The notes under the pieces are model-generated. The model had not been told where the DNA came from and did not search any database. It worked only from the letters and a program-made list of their open reading frames with translations. Below are positions 12,060 through 20,915 of a stretch of 64,000 nucleotides of DNA, one piece after another (positions within the stretch are counted from its first letter, which is position 1; every line of letters starts with the position of its first letter). The position numbers were made by a program, and so were the translations under genes. The DNA comes from Myxococcales bacterium (GTDB lineage: Bacteria > Myxococcota > Polyangia > Nannocystales > Nannocystaceae): NCBI GenBank assembly GCA_016793465.1, contig JAEUJW010000008.1, positions 1 through 64,000 of the forward strand, given 5' to 3'.

Positions 12060-13622
12060 TCATGCGGTCCGGCGGACCAGGACCAGGGTGATGTCGTCGA
12101 GGATCTTGCCGCCCGCCATGAAGGCGCGGATGTCCTGGAACACCCGCTCGCGGATCTGCTCACAGGCCAGCGCGCGGTGGGCGTGGACCTGCTGCTTGAG
12201 GCGCTGGACGCCGTAGAGCTCGCCGCCGGGCGCCTCGGCCTCGGTCACGCCGTCGGTGTAGAGCACCATGAGGTCGCCGGGCGCGAGCTCGAACCGCCGC
12301 TCCGACATCATGTCCTCGACCTCGGGCACGAGGCCCACGTTGATCCCGAGGTCGATCGTCTCGAACTCCTCGACCGCCCCGTCCGCGCGCACGACGATGA
12401 TCGTCTCGTGCTGCCCCGCCAGGCGGACCGCGCCGTCGCGGTAGTGCAGCAGCGCGAGCGTCAGGTTGCGGGCGTCGCCCATGCGCTCCTGGACGTTCTT
12501 GTAGACCACCGAGTTGACCCGCACGAGCGAGCCGACGAGGTCGCCGTGGGTCTGCTCGAGCGCGGTGCGCAGGGCCGACTGCGTCATCAGCATGACCACG
12601 CCCGAGGCCAGCCCGTGGTCGGTCACGTCGCCGATCACCAGGCAGGTCGAGCCGTCGTCGCCGCCCAGCACGTCGTAGATGTCGCCGCCGATCTCCGAGG
12701 CCGGGATCATGTGGGCCGCGATCTCGAGGCCCCGGTGCCGGCGCAGCTCCTCGCCGCGCGGCAGGATCATGGCCTGCAGGCGCTGGGCCACGTCGAGCTC
12801 GGCGCCCATGCGCATGTTCTCGGCCTCGAGGTGCTGGCGCTCGCGGGTCGCGATCTGGATCTTCTGCACCGCCACCGGCACCGCGGCGAGGACCCGGCCG
12901 ATGAGGCCCGCCTCGAAGAACGTGGCCGCCACGGTGATGCCGGTGAACACCACCGACACCAGCGCGTAGATCGAGATCGGCAGCGGCTCCAGGCCCTCGG
13001 CCCGGGCCGCGCCGGCGCGCGCGGCGACGTCGGCCAGCGGCAGGCGGTGCAGCGCCTCGATCTCGGCCCCCGTCATCAGCACGTACTGGAACCCGACCCC
13101 GCGGTTGTTGACGGCGATGCCGAGGCTGGCCAGCGTCACCAGGCACCACATGATCGCGGCGTTGCGCCCGAGCACGAGGCCGGTCAGGAAGATCGTCACG
13201 ATCGCCAGCGTGTGATCCATGAGGATGCTGGTCGCCGTGTTCAGGTTGAAGTGCACGATCACCAGCGAGGCCAGCTGGATGATGACGATCGACAGCCAGC
13301 GGGTCACCGAGTCGACGCGCTGGCGGGCCCGGACGCCGCCCCGCAGCACGCGCACGTTGTAGACCGCCGAGGCCGCGTTGATGAGGAACAGGATCGGCAG
13401 CACGACCGCGTCGCGCGCGGGGTCCAGCAGCGTGCCCGCGGTCGCCACGCTGGCCGTCACGAACGCGACGATGACGAACGCGACCAGCACGTTCAGCGAG
13501 ATCAGGATCTTGCGCCGGGTGTTCTTCGACGACTCCTCGAGGACCTGGGTCGCCTCCGACAGCACGTCGCCCCGGCGAATCAGGGCCGTCGTATCTCCGT
13601 CCGTGGAAGCCGTCCTGCTCAT
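12060..13622 (-). CDS. Membrane SpoIIE-type PP2C phosphatase
   Basis: 520 residues. An N-terminal cytoplasmic tail of about 38 residues is followed by about six membrane segments (about 39-245), a short coiled linker (QKIQIATRERQHLEAENMRMGAELDVAQRLQAM) and a SpoIIE/PP2C domain (about 300-520). The metal-binding Asp motifs are present: SEIGGDIYDV, VIGDVTDHG, MVLYTDGVTEA and ILDDITLVLV. It dephosphorylates Ser/Thr on a STAS-type partner, most likely the product two genes downstream. The start lies 4 bp after the stop of the GNAT-methyltransferase gene, so the two are co-transcribed. Confidence 0.9.
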   Translation of the reverse strand: MSRTASTDGDTTALIRRGDVLSEATQVLEESSKNTRRKILISLNVLVAFVIVAFVTASVATAGTLLDPARDAVVLPILFLINAASAVYNVRVLRGGVRARQRVDSVTRWLSIVIIQLASLVIVHFNLNTATSILMDHTLAIVTIFLTGLVLGRNAAIMWCLVTLASLGIAVNNRGVGFQYVLMTGAEIEALHRLPLADVAARAGAARAEGLEPLPISIYALVSVVFTGITVAATFFEAGLIGRVLAAVPVAVQKIQIATRERQHLEAENMRMGAELDVAQRLQAMILPRGEELRRHRGLEIAAHMIPASEIGGDIYDVLGGDDGSTCLVIGDVTDHGLASGVVMLMTQSALRTALEQTHGDLVGSLVRVNSVVYKNVQERMGDARNLTLALLHYRDGAVRLAGQHETIIVVRADGAVEEFETIDLGINVGLVPEVEDMMSERRFELAPGDLMVLYTDGVTEAEAPGGELYGVQRLKQQVHAHRALACEQIRERVFQDIRAFMAGGKILDDITLVLVRRTA

Positions 13623-13626
13623 GCCT

Positions 13627-15063
13627 TCACCCGCCGGGCTTGCGGTACACGTGCGTCTCGACGTTCAGGCTGATCTCGCACTCGGAGCCGAGGTAGTGCT
13701 CCTGCGCCGCCTGGAACGCCGTCTCCAGCTCCTCGCGCTGGCCCATGAACGACAGCATGCCCCACATCCCCATGCGCGACAGGCGGACCTCGTCGGGCGC
13801 GAACGTCGGCTCGACCCCGCCGGTGTTGCGCACCGTCGACGAGTAGCGCTGCTCGAGGTGAAACCCGAACTCGGCGGCCCGCCGCGGCAGCGTGGCCATG
13901 ATGCGCCGGTCGGCCTCGTGGAAGCGGTGGTGGGCCTCGACCATCGCGCGGATCACGTCCGGCCCGTCGAACGTGGTGTCGTTGACGTCGACCACGTACA
14001 GCAGGCCCCCCGGCTTCAGCACCCGCGAGACCTCGAGCAGCGCGAGGTCGGGGTTGCGCAGGTGGATCATCACGAAGTTCATGGTGACCACGTCGAGCGC
14101 GGCGTCGGCCTCGCCGGTCGCGTAGGCGCTGCCCTGCACGAACTCCTGCTCGGGGTAGGCGAAGCGCGCGTAGGCCAGCAGCTGCGACGACAGCTCGAGC
14201 CCGCGGACCTCGTAGCCGGCGAACATCGCCTCCTTGGCCATCAGCGACAGGTACACCCCGGTGCCCGTGCCGACGTCGAGCAGCCGCGCCGGCGCCCCCG
14301 GGAACCCGGTCGCCGCCAGCCGCGGGCGCTGCTCCGCGTGCAGCAGGCGGTTCTGCGCGGCCAGGCGCGGCAGCTCGTCGGCCAGCGACAGCGGCGCGAC
14401 GTAGTTGTTCTCGCGGCCGAGCCGCTCGCTGGCCAGCAGCGCCCGCCGCCCGTCGTCGGCCAGCAGCCGCACCAGCGACGGCACGGTCACCGGGCAGCGC
14501 CGGTGCACGCTCTCGGCCAGCGAGCGCATGCGCAGGTACAGCGAGCGCAGCGACGGCGCGTCGTCGACGACCATGACGAGCCGCGCCGCCTCGCCCTCGC
14601 CGACCTCGCCGTGCGCGCGGAACCCGAACAGCTTGCGGTAGTGGTCCTGCAGCCCGCGGTGGACCCCGCCGAGCAGCAGGAAGATGCGCGCCGGGTGCAG
14701 CGTCTCGAACGCGTAGCGGAACATGTTGGCCGCCAGCACCTCGGTGACCCCGTGCCCGCGGTAGGCCCCGAGCTCGATGCGCTTGGTGAACTGCAGCGTC
14801 GGCCCGGCGAGCGGCTTCAGGCCCCACTTGCTCGGCTCGGGGTGGCCGCCGGGGAACACGTAGGCGGTGATCGTCGCGACCAGCTTGCCGTCGTGGAACG
14901 CCCCGAGGTGGATGCCCTCGGCGTCGTAAGGGCTCTCGACGACGTCGTCCGAGAAGCCCTGCTCGGCCACGAACACGGCCGCCCGCAGCCCGAGGATGGC
15001 CTCCCGGTCGTCCGTCCACCGCAACCAACGAACCTCGAAACCCGGTGCATCCGTCGTCGACAT
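13627..15063 (-). CDS. GNAT-like acyltransferase fused to a SAM-dependent methyltransferase
   Basis: 478 residues with two domains. Residues 1-165 resemble GNAT acyltransferases, with an AVFVAEQGF segment recalling N-acyl amino acid or autoinducer synthases and a GYRGHGVTEVL-type CoA-binding loop reading AYRGHGVTEVLAANMF. Residues about 250-478 form a class I methyltransferase: LLDVGTGTGVYLSL (motif I), MNFVMIHLRNP, and LKPGGLLYVVDVND. It is the first gene of the operon with the SpoIIE switch and starts 15-20 nt after a near-consensus promoter. The product may be a methylated acyl-amino compound, but substrates cannot be read from the sequence. Confidence 0.78.
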   Translation of the reverse strand: MSTTDAPGFEVRWLRWTDDREAILGLRAAVFVAEQGFSDDVVESPYDAEGIHLGAFHDGKLVATITAYVFPGGHPEPSKWGLKPLAGPTLQFTKRIELGAYRGHGVTEVLAANMFRYAFETLHPARIFLLLGGVHRGLQDHYRKLFGFRAHGEVGEGEAARLVMVVDDAPSLRSLYLRMRSLAESVHRRCPVTVPSLVRLLADDGRRALLASERLGRENNYVAPLSLADELPRLAAQNRLLHAEQRPRLAATGFPGAPARLLDVGTGTGVYLSLMAKEAMFAGYEVRGLELSSQLLAYARFAYPEQEFVQGSAYATGEADAALDVVTMNFVMIHLRNPDLALLEVSRVLKPGGLLYVVDVNDTTFDGPDVIRAMVEAHHRFHEADRRIMATLPRRAAEFGFHLEQRYSSTVRNTGGVEPTFAPDEVRLSRMGMWGMLSFMGQREELETAFQAAQEHYLGSECEISLNVETHVYRKPGG

Positions 15064-15083
15064 ACCCGCAGCGCCCGGTCGAC

Positions 15084-15111
15084 GTTACAAGCCGGGCCCC
15101 ACGAGTGTCAA
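15084..15111 (-). promoter_or_regulatory. Promoter of the GNAT-MT/SpoIIE operon
   Basis: Minus strand: TTGACA (15111-15106), 16 nt, TGTAAC (15089-15084), about 20 nt before the ATG at 15063. The -35 box is a perfect sigma70-type match. Confidence 0.7.
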
Positions 15112-15142
15112 CGCGCCCCGCCGGGCCGCGGCACGCCGCTCT

Positions 15143-15160
15143 CGCCGCGAGTTCGCGGCG
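15143..15160. other. Perfect 8-bp hairpin in the 15064-15216 intergenic region
   Basis: CGCCGCGA-GT-TCGCGGCG. A T-rich run (GGTTTT) follows on the plus strand only, although both flanking genes are on the minus strand, so terminator function is uncertain. Confidence 0.4.
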
Positions 15161-15177
15161 TGGCGCGGTTTTGCTCG

Positions 15178-15197
15178 ACCTGTCCTCCGGGACAGCC
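15178..15197. repeat. Dispersed palindrome copy 3 (intergenic)
   Basis: ACCTGTCCTCCGGGACAGCC; identical over all 20 bases to the coding copy at 63292-63311. It lies 20 bp downstream of the lipase-like lipoprotein gene. Confidence 0.85.
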
Positions 15198-15216
15198 GTA
15201 AACCCGCGCCGCCGGC

Positions 15217-17310
15217 TCACCCCGGATCGCAGGGCCCGTCGCACAGGTTCTCCATCACGCCGGTGAACAGGAACTGCTCGATCATCGCAATCGCCGACGG
15301 GTCGTCGACGGCCGCCCCGTGGGCCCCGTTGTCCTCCCCGAGGGGCAAGTTCACCCCGGGGGGCACCGGCCCGAGCCCGGTGTCGATCTGCAGCAGCGCC
15401 GAGCCCTCCGCCAGCGGCCCCGGCGCGTCCGCCACCCCGAACACCGGCGCGACCGCCGGCCCGAGCATCTGCAGCCCGTAGGTGCGGGCCATCGCCTCGG
15501 TGGCGATGTTCGGCACCTGGGCGTCGCCCATCGACTCGACCAGCAGGATCCGCTTGGCCGCCCCGCCGCCGAGCGGCTCGGCGAGCAGGTCCGTATACGT
15601 CAGCGGGTCCGACAGGTCCATGCTCGACTGGAACAGCGCGAACAGGAACTCGCGCTCCTGCGGGTCGGCGTGCGAGCCCTCCCAGATCTCCCCGAGCAGC
15701 GAGAACGCGGTCGAGCGCCAGATCATCAGCGAGTAGTTGGCCCCGCCGACCACCAGCACCCCGCGGCGCAGCGGCTCCGCCATGGCCATGACGGTCGCGC
15801 CCATGATGCCGCCCTGCGAGCCGCCGAGGTAGTGGATCGCCTCCGGGTCGATCAGGCTGGTCTCGTTCTCGAACACCAGCGGGTCGGCGACCAGCGCGGT
15901 GCGGGCGAGATGCGCCAGCGTCGTGAAGTTGACGACCGACTGCAGCAGCCGGTCGGGCATGGTCCGCCCGCCGTCGAGGTTGGCCGCCAGCATCTCGGCG
16001 ACCGCCGGCAGGTCGTCCTCCGAGAGGCCCCAGAAGTCGGTCCCGACCACGATCCCCGCGGTCGCCCGCCTGGCGATGCCGACCGCCTCCTCGCCGCTGC
16101 CGAGCAGCCCGTGGCCGTAGATCGTCAGCGGCGCCGGCGCGCCGGCGTCGGCCAGCGCCTGCGGGATCGCCAGCACGAACCTCGCCTCGGTCGTGCCCGA
16201 GCAGTCCGGCAGCCCCATCGCGTCGCGGCGGATGACCTCGCCGGGGCCGGAGTTGCCGGTCAGGCACGAGGGCACGGTGAAGGTCCCGCGCACGACCCGC
16301 TTCAGCGCCGGGTCGGGGCTCTCCTCGACCTCGTCGATCGCGTAGCCGAGGTCGCCGCTGCCGGCCGCCGCCTCGACCTGCGGCGCGATCGCCAGGAAGT
16401 CGCGCCGCAGCAGCGTCTGGCTCGCGGTCGTGAAGCCCCACGCCAGCTGCAGGCTCGAGCGCTCGACGCCCGCCGCCGTCAACGCGGCGAACACCTCCTC
16501 CTGCTGCGCGCGGATCGCCTCGAGCTCGGGCACGTCGGTGGTCTGGCCGTCGCGCAGGGCGGCGAACAGCGGGGCCGCGGCGATCGCCTCGCCGCCCGAG
16601 GTGAGGCCGCGGATCCCCACCACGTAGCGGGCGCCCGGCCGCAGGCGCCGCATCGGCCGCACGAACACCGTGACCGGCTCCCCCGCCTCGGCGGCCGCGT
16701 CGAGCTCGGCGAAGTACGGCCAGCGCTCGCCGCTGTCGGCGTCGACCAGCACGATCGCCGCGTCGTCGGCGAGCGAGCGGCCGATGTCGTCGATCGGCGC
16801 CAGGCCCCCGCCGTCGACCGGCCGCGCGAACGCGAAGCGGATCTGCGACAGCGGCGAGAAGCCGTCGAAGCCGGCCGTGATCTCGCCGGCCGCGAACGCC
16901 ATCCCCGCGTCGTTGACCGGCAGCAGGGCCGGGTCGTACTGCAGCCTCAGCCCCGTCTCGCTCGCCGGGTCGGCCGGCAGCAGCGCGTCCGCCGGCCACG
17001 GGTACAGGCACTGCCCGCGCCCCGCCGGATCGCCGAGCACGTTGCAGCCGCGCGCGACGTCGGCCCGCCCGACGTCGACGCAGGTCCCGGCGACGCAGGC
17101 CTCCTCGTCCGCGCACGCGCAGGTCGGCCCGCTCGACGAACCGTCCTCGGTCCCGTCGCCGGTGGTCGGCGTCGCCCCGCTCGTCGAGTCGTCCGACGAA
17201 CCGCCGGCCTCGCCCTCGCTCGCCCCGTCCGACTCGCCGCCCCCCGGCGACCCGCACGACGCGACCAGACCCAGCGACAGCAGCAGCGAAACGGCGACGA
17301 ACCTCGGCAT
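15217..17310 (-). CDS. Secreted lipase/esterase-like lipoprotein
   Basis: 697 residues from the ATG at 17310. The frame is open further upstream to 18267, but that part is antisense to the next lipoprotein gene and lacks a signal peptide. Signal with lipobox LVASC, then a Ser/Gly/Thr/Asp-rich linker and a Cys-rich patch (CACADEEACVAGTC). The catalytic region contains LTIYGHGLLGSG and HYLGGSQGGIMGATV, where GGSQGG is a GxSxG nucleophile elbow, and a late Asp/His region (VESMGDAQVP; DNGAHGAAVDD). This matches large bacterial alpha/beta-hydrolase lipoproteins. The substrate is unknown. TAGTCT lies 7 nt before the ATG. Confidence 0.82.
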   Translation of the reverse strand: MPRFVAVSLLLSLGLVASCGSPGGGESDGASEGEAGGSSDDSTSGATPTTGDGTEDGSSSGPTCACADEEACVAGTCVDVGRADVARGCNVLGDPAGRGQCLYPWPADALLPADPASETGLRLQYDPALLPVNDAGMAFAAGEITAGFDGFSPLSQIRFAFARPVDGGGLAPIDDIGRSLADDAAIVLVDADSGERWPYFAELDAAAEAGEPVTVFVRPMRRLRPGARYVVGIRGLTSGGEAIAAAPLFAALRDGQTTDVPELEAIRAQQEEVFAALTAAGVERSSLQLAWGFTTASQTLLRRDFLAIAPQVEAAAGSGDLGYAIDEVEESPDPALKRVVRGTFTVPSCLTGNSGPGEVIRRDAMGLPDCSGTTEARFVLAIPQALADAGAPAPLTIYGHGLLGSGEEAVGIARRATAGIVVGTDFWGLSEDDLPAVAEMLAANLDGGRTMPDRLLQSVVNFTTLAHLARTALVADPLVFENETSLIDPEAIHYLGGSQGGIMGATVMAMAEPLRRGVLVVGGANYSLMIWRSTAFSLLGEIWEGSHADPQEREFLFALFQSSMDLSDPLTYTDLLAEPLGGGAAKRILLVESMGDAQVPNIATEAMARTYGLQMLGPAVAPVFGVADAPGPLAEGSALLQIDTGLGPVPPGVNLPLGEDNGAHGAAVDDPSAIAMIEQFLFTGVMENLCDGPCDPG

Positions 17311-17404
17311 CGCCGCGAGACTACCCCGGTCCGTCAACACGCGACACGTGCTCCCTGCATTCGGCCGCCCCGGTCGCCCGCGAGACCGGCTATTGTCGGG
17401 CGTG

Positions 17405-18424
17405 ATGGACGTCCGCCCGCGCCTGCTCGCCCTCCCGCTGGTCCTCGCCCTCGCCGCCTGCGGCGACGCCCCGCCGCCGGCACCGGCCCCGGTGCCCGAC
17501 GAGTTCGACGACCCGTTCGCCGACGAGGCCGAGCCCGCCAAGGCCGAGAAGAACGAGCAGGCCGCGCCCGCGACCGCGGCAGATCCCGCCGCGCCCGCCG
17601 CTCCCGCCGCTCCCGTCGAGCCCGCGGGAGCGCCGGCCGATCCCGCCGCGCCCCCCGACGGCCGCCTCGCCGCCGCGACACCTGTCCCCGGGGACAGCCC
17701 CGCGCCGGCCGACCCCGCCGCCCCCGCGGCCGCCCCGGCGAGCAACAACGCCGCCGCGAGCGACCCCGCCGCGAGCAAGACCCCTGCCCCCAAGAAGACC
17801 CCGGCGAAGCCGACCACACCGGACCCGAAGACCAGCCCCACGCCCGAGCCGACGCCCGCCCCGACCCCGACGCCAGCGCCGGTCCCCGAGCCCACCTCAC
17901 CGAACCCCGCGCCGACCCCGACGCCCGCCCCGACGCCGACCCCCGCCCCGACTCCCCCGCCCGCCCCGCCGCAGGACCGCTTCGCCGGCACCTTTAAATT
18001 CGCCGGCGGCGACGCCCAGCGGCAGAACCTCGAGGCCGCGATCGAGGCCGCCGCCCAGCAATTGAACGCGGTGATCCGCCCGATCGGCCGCAAGCGCCTG
18101 CGCGAGAGCAACCAGATCCGCGAGCAGATCACCATCGCCGTGGCCGGCGACAAGGTCACCACCACCTTCGCCCCCGGGCGCACGGTCGGCGGCGTGCTCG
18201 GCGGTCCGTCGGTGGCCTGGACCAGCGACAGCGGCAAGGCCGTGCAGGTCGCCTTCTCGATGGTCAAGGGTCGGTTCGTCCAGACCTACACCGCCGACGA
18301 CGGCGGCCGGCGCAGCGTCTACACGCTCGACGACAGCGGCGAGCGCCTGACGATCAGCGTCACCATCACCTCGGAGCGCCTGACCGAGCCCCTCAAGTAC
18401 GCGCTGACCTACAAGCGCCAGTGA
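17405..18424 (+). CDS. Lipoprotein with long Pro/Ala/Thr linker
   Basis: 339 residues. Signal with lipobox LALAAC, then about 170 residues of Ala/Pro/Thr/Lys low-complexity sequence including PTPAP and TPTPAP repeats that probably span the periplasm or peptidoglycan. A compact C-terminal domain (about 188-339) has alternating beta strands (QITIAVAGDKVTTTFAPG, RFVQTYTADDGGRRSVYTLDD, ERLTISVTITSERL). No known catalytic motif. The dispersed palindrome at 17680-17699 lies in the linker and encodes TPVPGDS. TATTGT lies 8 nt before the ATG. Confidence 0.8.
   Translation: MDVRPRLLALPLVLALAACGDAPPPAPAPVPDEFDDPFADEAEPAKAEKNEQAAPATAADPAAPAAPAAPVEPAGAPADPAAPPDGRLAAATPVPGDSPAPADPAAPAAAPASNNAAASDPAASKTPAPKKTPAKPTTPDPKTSPTPEPTPAPTPTPAPVPEPTSPNPAPTPTPAPTPTPAPTPPPAPPQDRFAGTFKFAGGDAQRQNLEAAIEAAAQQLNAVIRPIGRKRLRESNQIREQITIAVAGDKVTTTFAPGRTVGGVLGGPSVAWTSDSGKAVQVAFSMVKGRFVQTYTADDGGRRSVYTLDDSGERLTISVTITSERLTEPLKYALTYKRQ
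17680..17699. repeat. Dispersed palindrome copy 4 (coding)
   Basis: ACCTGTCCCCGGGGACAGCC; exact core, inside the low-complexity linker of the 17405 lipoprotein. Confidence 0.85.
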
Positions 18425-18433
18425 GCGCCGCGC

Positions 18434-18961
18434 CTACGCGCCGAGCCGGCAGGTCCACACCGACCGGATCGGCGCGTCGCCCTCGCGCTGGTACAGCGAC
18501 AGCGTCGACAGCACGAAGCGCCCCGGCACCCGCAGCGCGAACAGCTCCGACACCGCCGCCTCCGTCAGCGGCCCCTGCATGCGCAGCGTGCAGTGGGGGA
18601 AGAACGGGAACTGCGAGTCCTCGAAGCGCACGCCCGACTGCTTCAGCGCGGCGTGCAGCGCCTCGAACGGCATGGGGTCGCCGAGCGCGAGCGAGAAGAT
18701 GTCGGTGTCCGGGAAGCGCACCACCCCGCCGAACTCCGCCGCGATCGGCCGCGTCGCCGCGCAGAACGCCCGCAGGTCGCGCTCGACCTCGTGCCACTGC
18801 AGCTGGGGTCGTATCGCCCCGATGCCGCTCGACCCCGCCACCGTGATCTCGACCGGGAACTCGCGCAGCCGCTCGCAGTGGCGCCGCCGCACCGCCGCGA
18901 CGTGCGAGGCCTGCGGCTCCGGCACGTCGAGGCAGATGTACGTCGGGAACGCGAGGTTCAT
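18434..18961 (-). CDS. 2'-5' RNA ligase/2H phosphoesterase-like protein
   Basis: 175 residues with the size and strand pattern of the 2H phosphoesterase superfamily (2'-5' RNA ligase, CPDase). The C-terminal HxT motif is clear in FFPHCTLRM. The position where the N-terminal HxT motif is expected reads FPVEITVAGSSGIG, so Glu appears to replace the first catalytic histidine. Either the enzyme is inactive for the classical reaction or this subfamily uses another residue. It converges on the preceding lipoprotein gene with a 9-bp gap. The family call rests on one good motif plus overall layout. Confidence 0.65.
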   Translation of the reverse strand: MNLAFPTYICLDVPEPQASHVAAVRRRHCERLREFPVEITVAGSSGIGAIRPQLQWHEVERDLRAFCAATRPIAAEFGGVVRFPDTDIFSLALGDPMPFEALHAALKQSGVRFEDSQFPFFPHCTLRMQGPLTEAAVSELFALRVPGRFVLSTLSLYQREGDAPIRSVWTCRLGA

Positions 18962-19067
18962 GGCCGGGCTGGTGACGGGGACCGCGGAGCCCTTTTACCG
19001 GATCGGCGCACCGCTGTCCCTCCCCACCGGGCCCCGTGCGCCGCGCTCACGGCTCGCATGGGGGTTG

Positions 19068-19125
19068 CCAGGGACACCCTGGGGCCCCCGTCATTTGCCC
19101 ATGGACCAACGTTTGCTCCCATGGG
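19068..19125. promoter_or_regulatory. Symmetric elements upstream of the DUF1592 gene
   Basis: Two features: a perfect inverted repeat CCAGGG-ACA-CCCTGG (19068-19082), and two copies of CCCATGG (19098-19104 and 19118-19124) spaced exactly 20 bp, around a CCAACGTTTG centre. They lie 30-90 bp before the ATG at 19157 and could be regulator sites; no clear -10/-35 pair is seen. Confidence 0.35.
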
Positions 19126-19156
19126 TATGGTGCCGTCTCGTGGAGGCCTAAACGCC

Positions 19157-20890
19157 ATGCTGCGCCCGACCCTCGTCCCCCTCGCGCTCGCCACGCTCGT
19201 GGCCGGCGGCTGTTACACCGGCGCGGATGTCCCCGAGGACAGCAGCCCGACCAGCGGACCCTCCGGCGGACCCGGCGGCGCCACCGACACCCCGACCGGC
19301 GGCGGCGAGGAGGCCGGCAGCGACGGCGGCGAGGACACCGGCGACGCCCCCGGCGCCGAGTTCGAGCCCGCCCCGGCCCGCCTGCGCCTCCTGCTCGCCC
19401 GCCAGTACCGCAACGCGATCCGCGACCTGCTCGGCGAGCCCGCGGCCGCCGTCGCGACCCCGCCGATCGACACCGCGCTCAACGGCTTCGAGGCGATCGC
19501 CGCCGCCCAGAACGCCCTCAACGACAGCGCCGTCGACCTCTACGAGGAGTCCGGGCGGGCCGCCGCCGCCGAGGCGATCAAGGACGTCGCCCGCATCGCC
19601 GCCTACCGCGGCTGCGACCCCGCGGCCCCCGACGACGCGGCCTGCCACCGCCAGTTCGTCACCAACTTCGGCCGCATGATCTGGCGCCGCCCGCTGACCG
19701 CCGAGGAGCTCGACCGCTACACCGGCGTCGCCGTCGACGCCGCCCTCGAGCTCGGCAGCTTCGACGCCGGCACCGAGGCCGCGATCGCCACCTTCCTGCA
19801 GTCGCCCTACTTCCTCTACCAGGTCGAGCTCGGCGAGCCCGACCCGGCCGACCCCGAGGAGCGCGTGTTGACCTCGCTCGAGGCCGCGACCCGCCTGTCG
19901 TTCTTCCTCCTCGACACCACCCCGACCGCCGAGATCCTGACGATCGCCGAGAACGACGGCCTCGCCAGCCCCGACGACGTGCGCGCGATCGCCGAGGTCA
20001 TGGTCGAGGCCCCCGGCGCCCGCGCGGCCATCGGCAACTTCTACGCCGAGGTCCTGCGCCTGCGCACGCTCGAGGCCCTGGCCAAGGACCCCGCGATCTT
20101 CCCCCAGTTCTCGCCGGCCCTCGGCGCCGCCATGCGCCAGGAGACGCTCGCCCTCGTCGACGACATCGCCTTCACCGTCGACGGCGACTTCCGCGACATC
20201 CTCGACGCCCCCTACACCTTCGTCAACGGCCCGCTCGCCGCGCTCTACGGCCTCGTCGCCGACCCCGCGCAGATCGGCGAGACGTGGACCCGCTTCGACC
20301 TGCCCGCCGAGTCCAAGCGCGGCGGCATCCTCGGCCAGGCCGCGTTCCTCGCCGCCTACGCCCACGTCGGCAGCACCTCGCCGACCCTGCGCGGCAAGTT
20401 CGTGCGCGAGCTGCTGATGTGCCAGGGCATGCCCGCCCCGCCGCCCGACGTCGTCACCGAGCTGCCCGCCGGCCAGGAGTTCAAGACCATGCGCGAGCGC
20501 CTCCAGCAGCACATGCAGGACCCCTCGTGCTCCGGCTGCCACAAGCTCATGGACCCCATCGGCCTCGGCCTCGAGAACTACGACGGCATCGGCGTGTTCC
20601 GCACCGTCGAGAACGGCGTGCTGCTCGACACCTCCGAGGCCATCGACGGCCTCGGCGAATTCGATGGCGCCCGCCAGCTCGGCGCGCTCCTGAAGGACAG
20701 CGAGTTCGTGCCCCGCTGCTTCGTGCGCAACCTGTTCCGCCACGCCACCGGCCACCTCGAGCTCACCAGCGAGAAGCCCGCCCTCGCCGACCTCGACGCC
20801 GCCTTCGCCGACGCCGGCTACCGCATGAAGGACCTGCTCGTCGAGCTGGTCGCCAGCCCCGCCTTCCTGCGCGTGGGCACGCCCGAGTAA
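19157..20890 (+). CDS. DUF1592-family (DUF1587/1595/1592/1588/1585) lipoprotein
   Basis: 577 residues from the ATG at 19157, preceded by GGAGG 10 nt upstream. Lipobox VAGGC, then an acidic Gly/Ser linker. The domain series is typical of this planctomycete/myxobacterial family: DUF1587 (LLLARQYRNAIRDLLG), DUF1595 (NFGRMIWRRPLTAEELDRY), DUF1592 (FLYQVELGEPD...TRLSFFLLDTTP), DUF1588 (KRGGILGQAAFLAAYAHVGSTSP...CQGMPAPPPDV) and DUF1585 at the C-terminus. CSGCHKLMDPIGLGLENYD contains a CxxCH that could attach c-type heme. It pairs with a DUF1552 gene 25 bp downstream, a conserved arrangement of unknown function. A palindrome copy lies just after the lipobox. Confidence 0.88.
   Translation: MLRPTLVPLALATLVAGGCYTGADVPEDSSPTSGPSGGPGGATDTPTGGGEEAGSDGGEDTGDAPGAEFEPAPARLRLLLARQYRNAIRDLLGEPAAAVATPPIDTALNGFEAIAAAQNALNDSAVDLYEESGRAAAAEAIKDVARIAAYRGCDPAAPDDAACHRQFVTNFGRMIWRRPLTAEELDRYTGVAVDAALELGSFDAGTEAAIATFLQSPYFLYQVELGEPDPADPEERVLTSLEAATRLSFFLLDTTPTAEILTIAENDGLASPDDVRAIAEVMVEAPGARAAIGNFYAEVLRLRTLEALAKDPAIFPQFSPALGAAMRQETLALVDDIAFTVDGDFRDILDAPYTFVNGPLAALYGLVADPAQIGETWTRFDLPAESKRGGILGQAAFLAAYAHVGSTSPTLRGKFVRELLMCQGMPAPPPDVVTELPAGQEFKTMRERLQQHMQDPSCSGCHKLMDPIGLGLENYDGIGVFRTVENGVLLDTSEAIDGLGEFDGARQLGALLKDSEFVPRCFVRNLFRHATGHLELTSEKPALADLDAAFADAGYRMKDLLVELVASPAFLRVGTPE
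19225..19244. repeat. Dispersed palindrome copy 5 (coding)
   Basis: GGATGTCCCCGAGGACAGCA; exact core. It encodes DVPEDS immediately after the lipoprotein cysteine region of the DUF1592 protein. Confidence 0.75.
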
Positions 20891-20915
20891 CCCCCGAGCC
20901 CCAGGAGACACGACC

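Noticed and set aside
17800..17970. Possible minisatellite in the PTPAP-coding stretch
   Set aside because: The repeats are explained by low-complexity Pro/Thr/Ala protein sequence and are irregular at the DNA level.
17311..18267. Upstream extension of the lipase-like lipoprotein frame
   Set aside because: It is antisense to the 17405 lipoprotein, Gly/Ser/Ala-rich, and would bury the signal peptide; the ATG at 17310 has TAGTCT 7 nt upstream.
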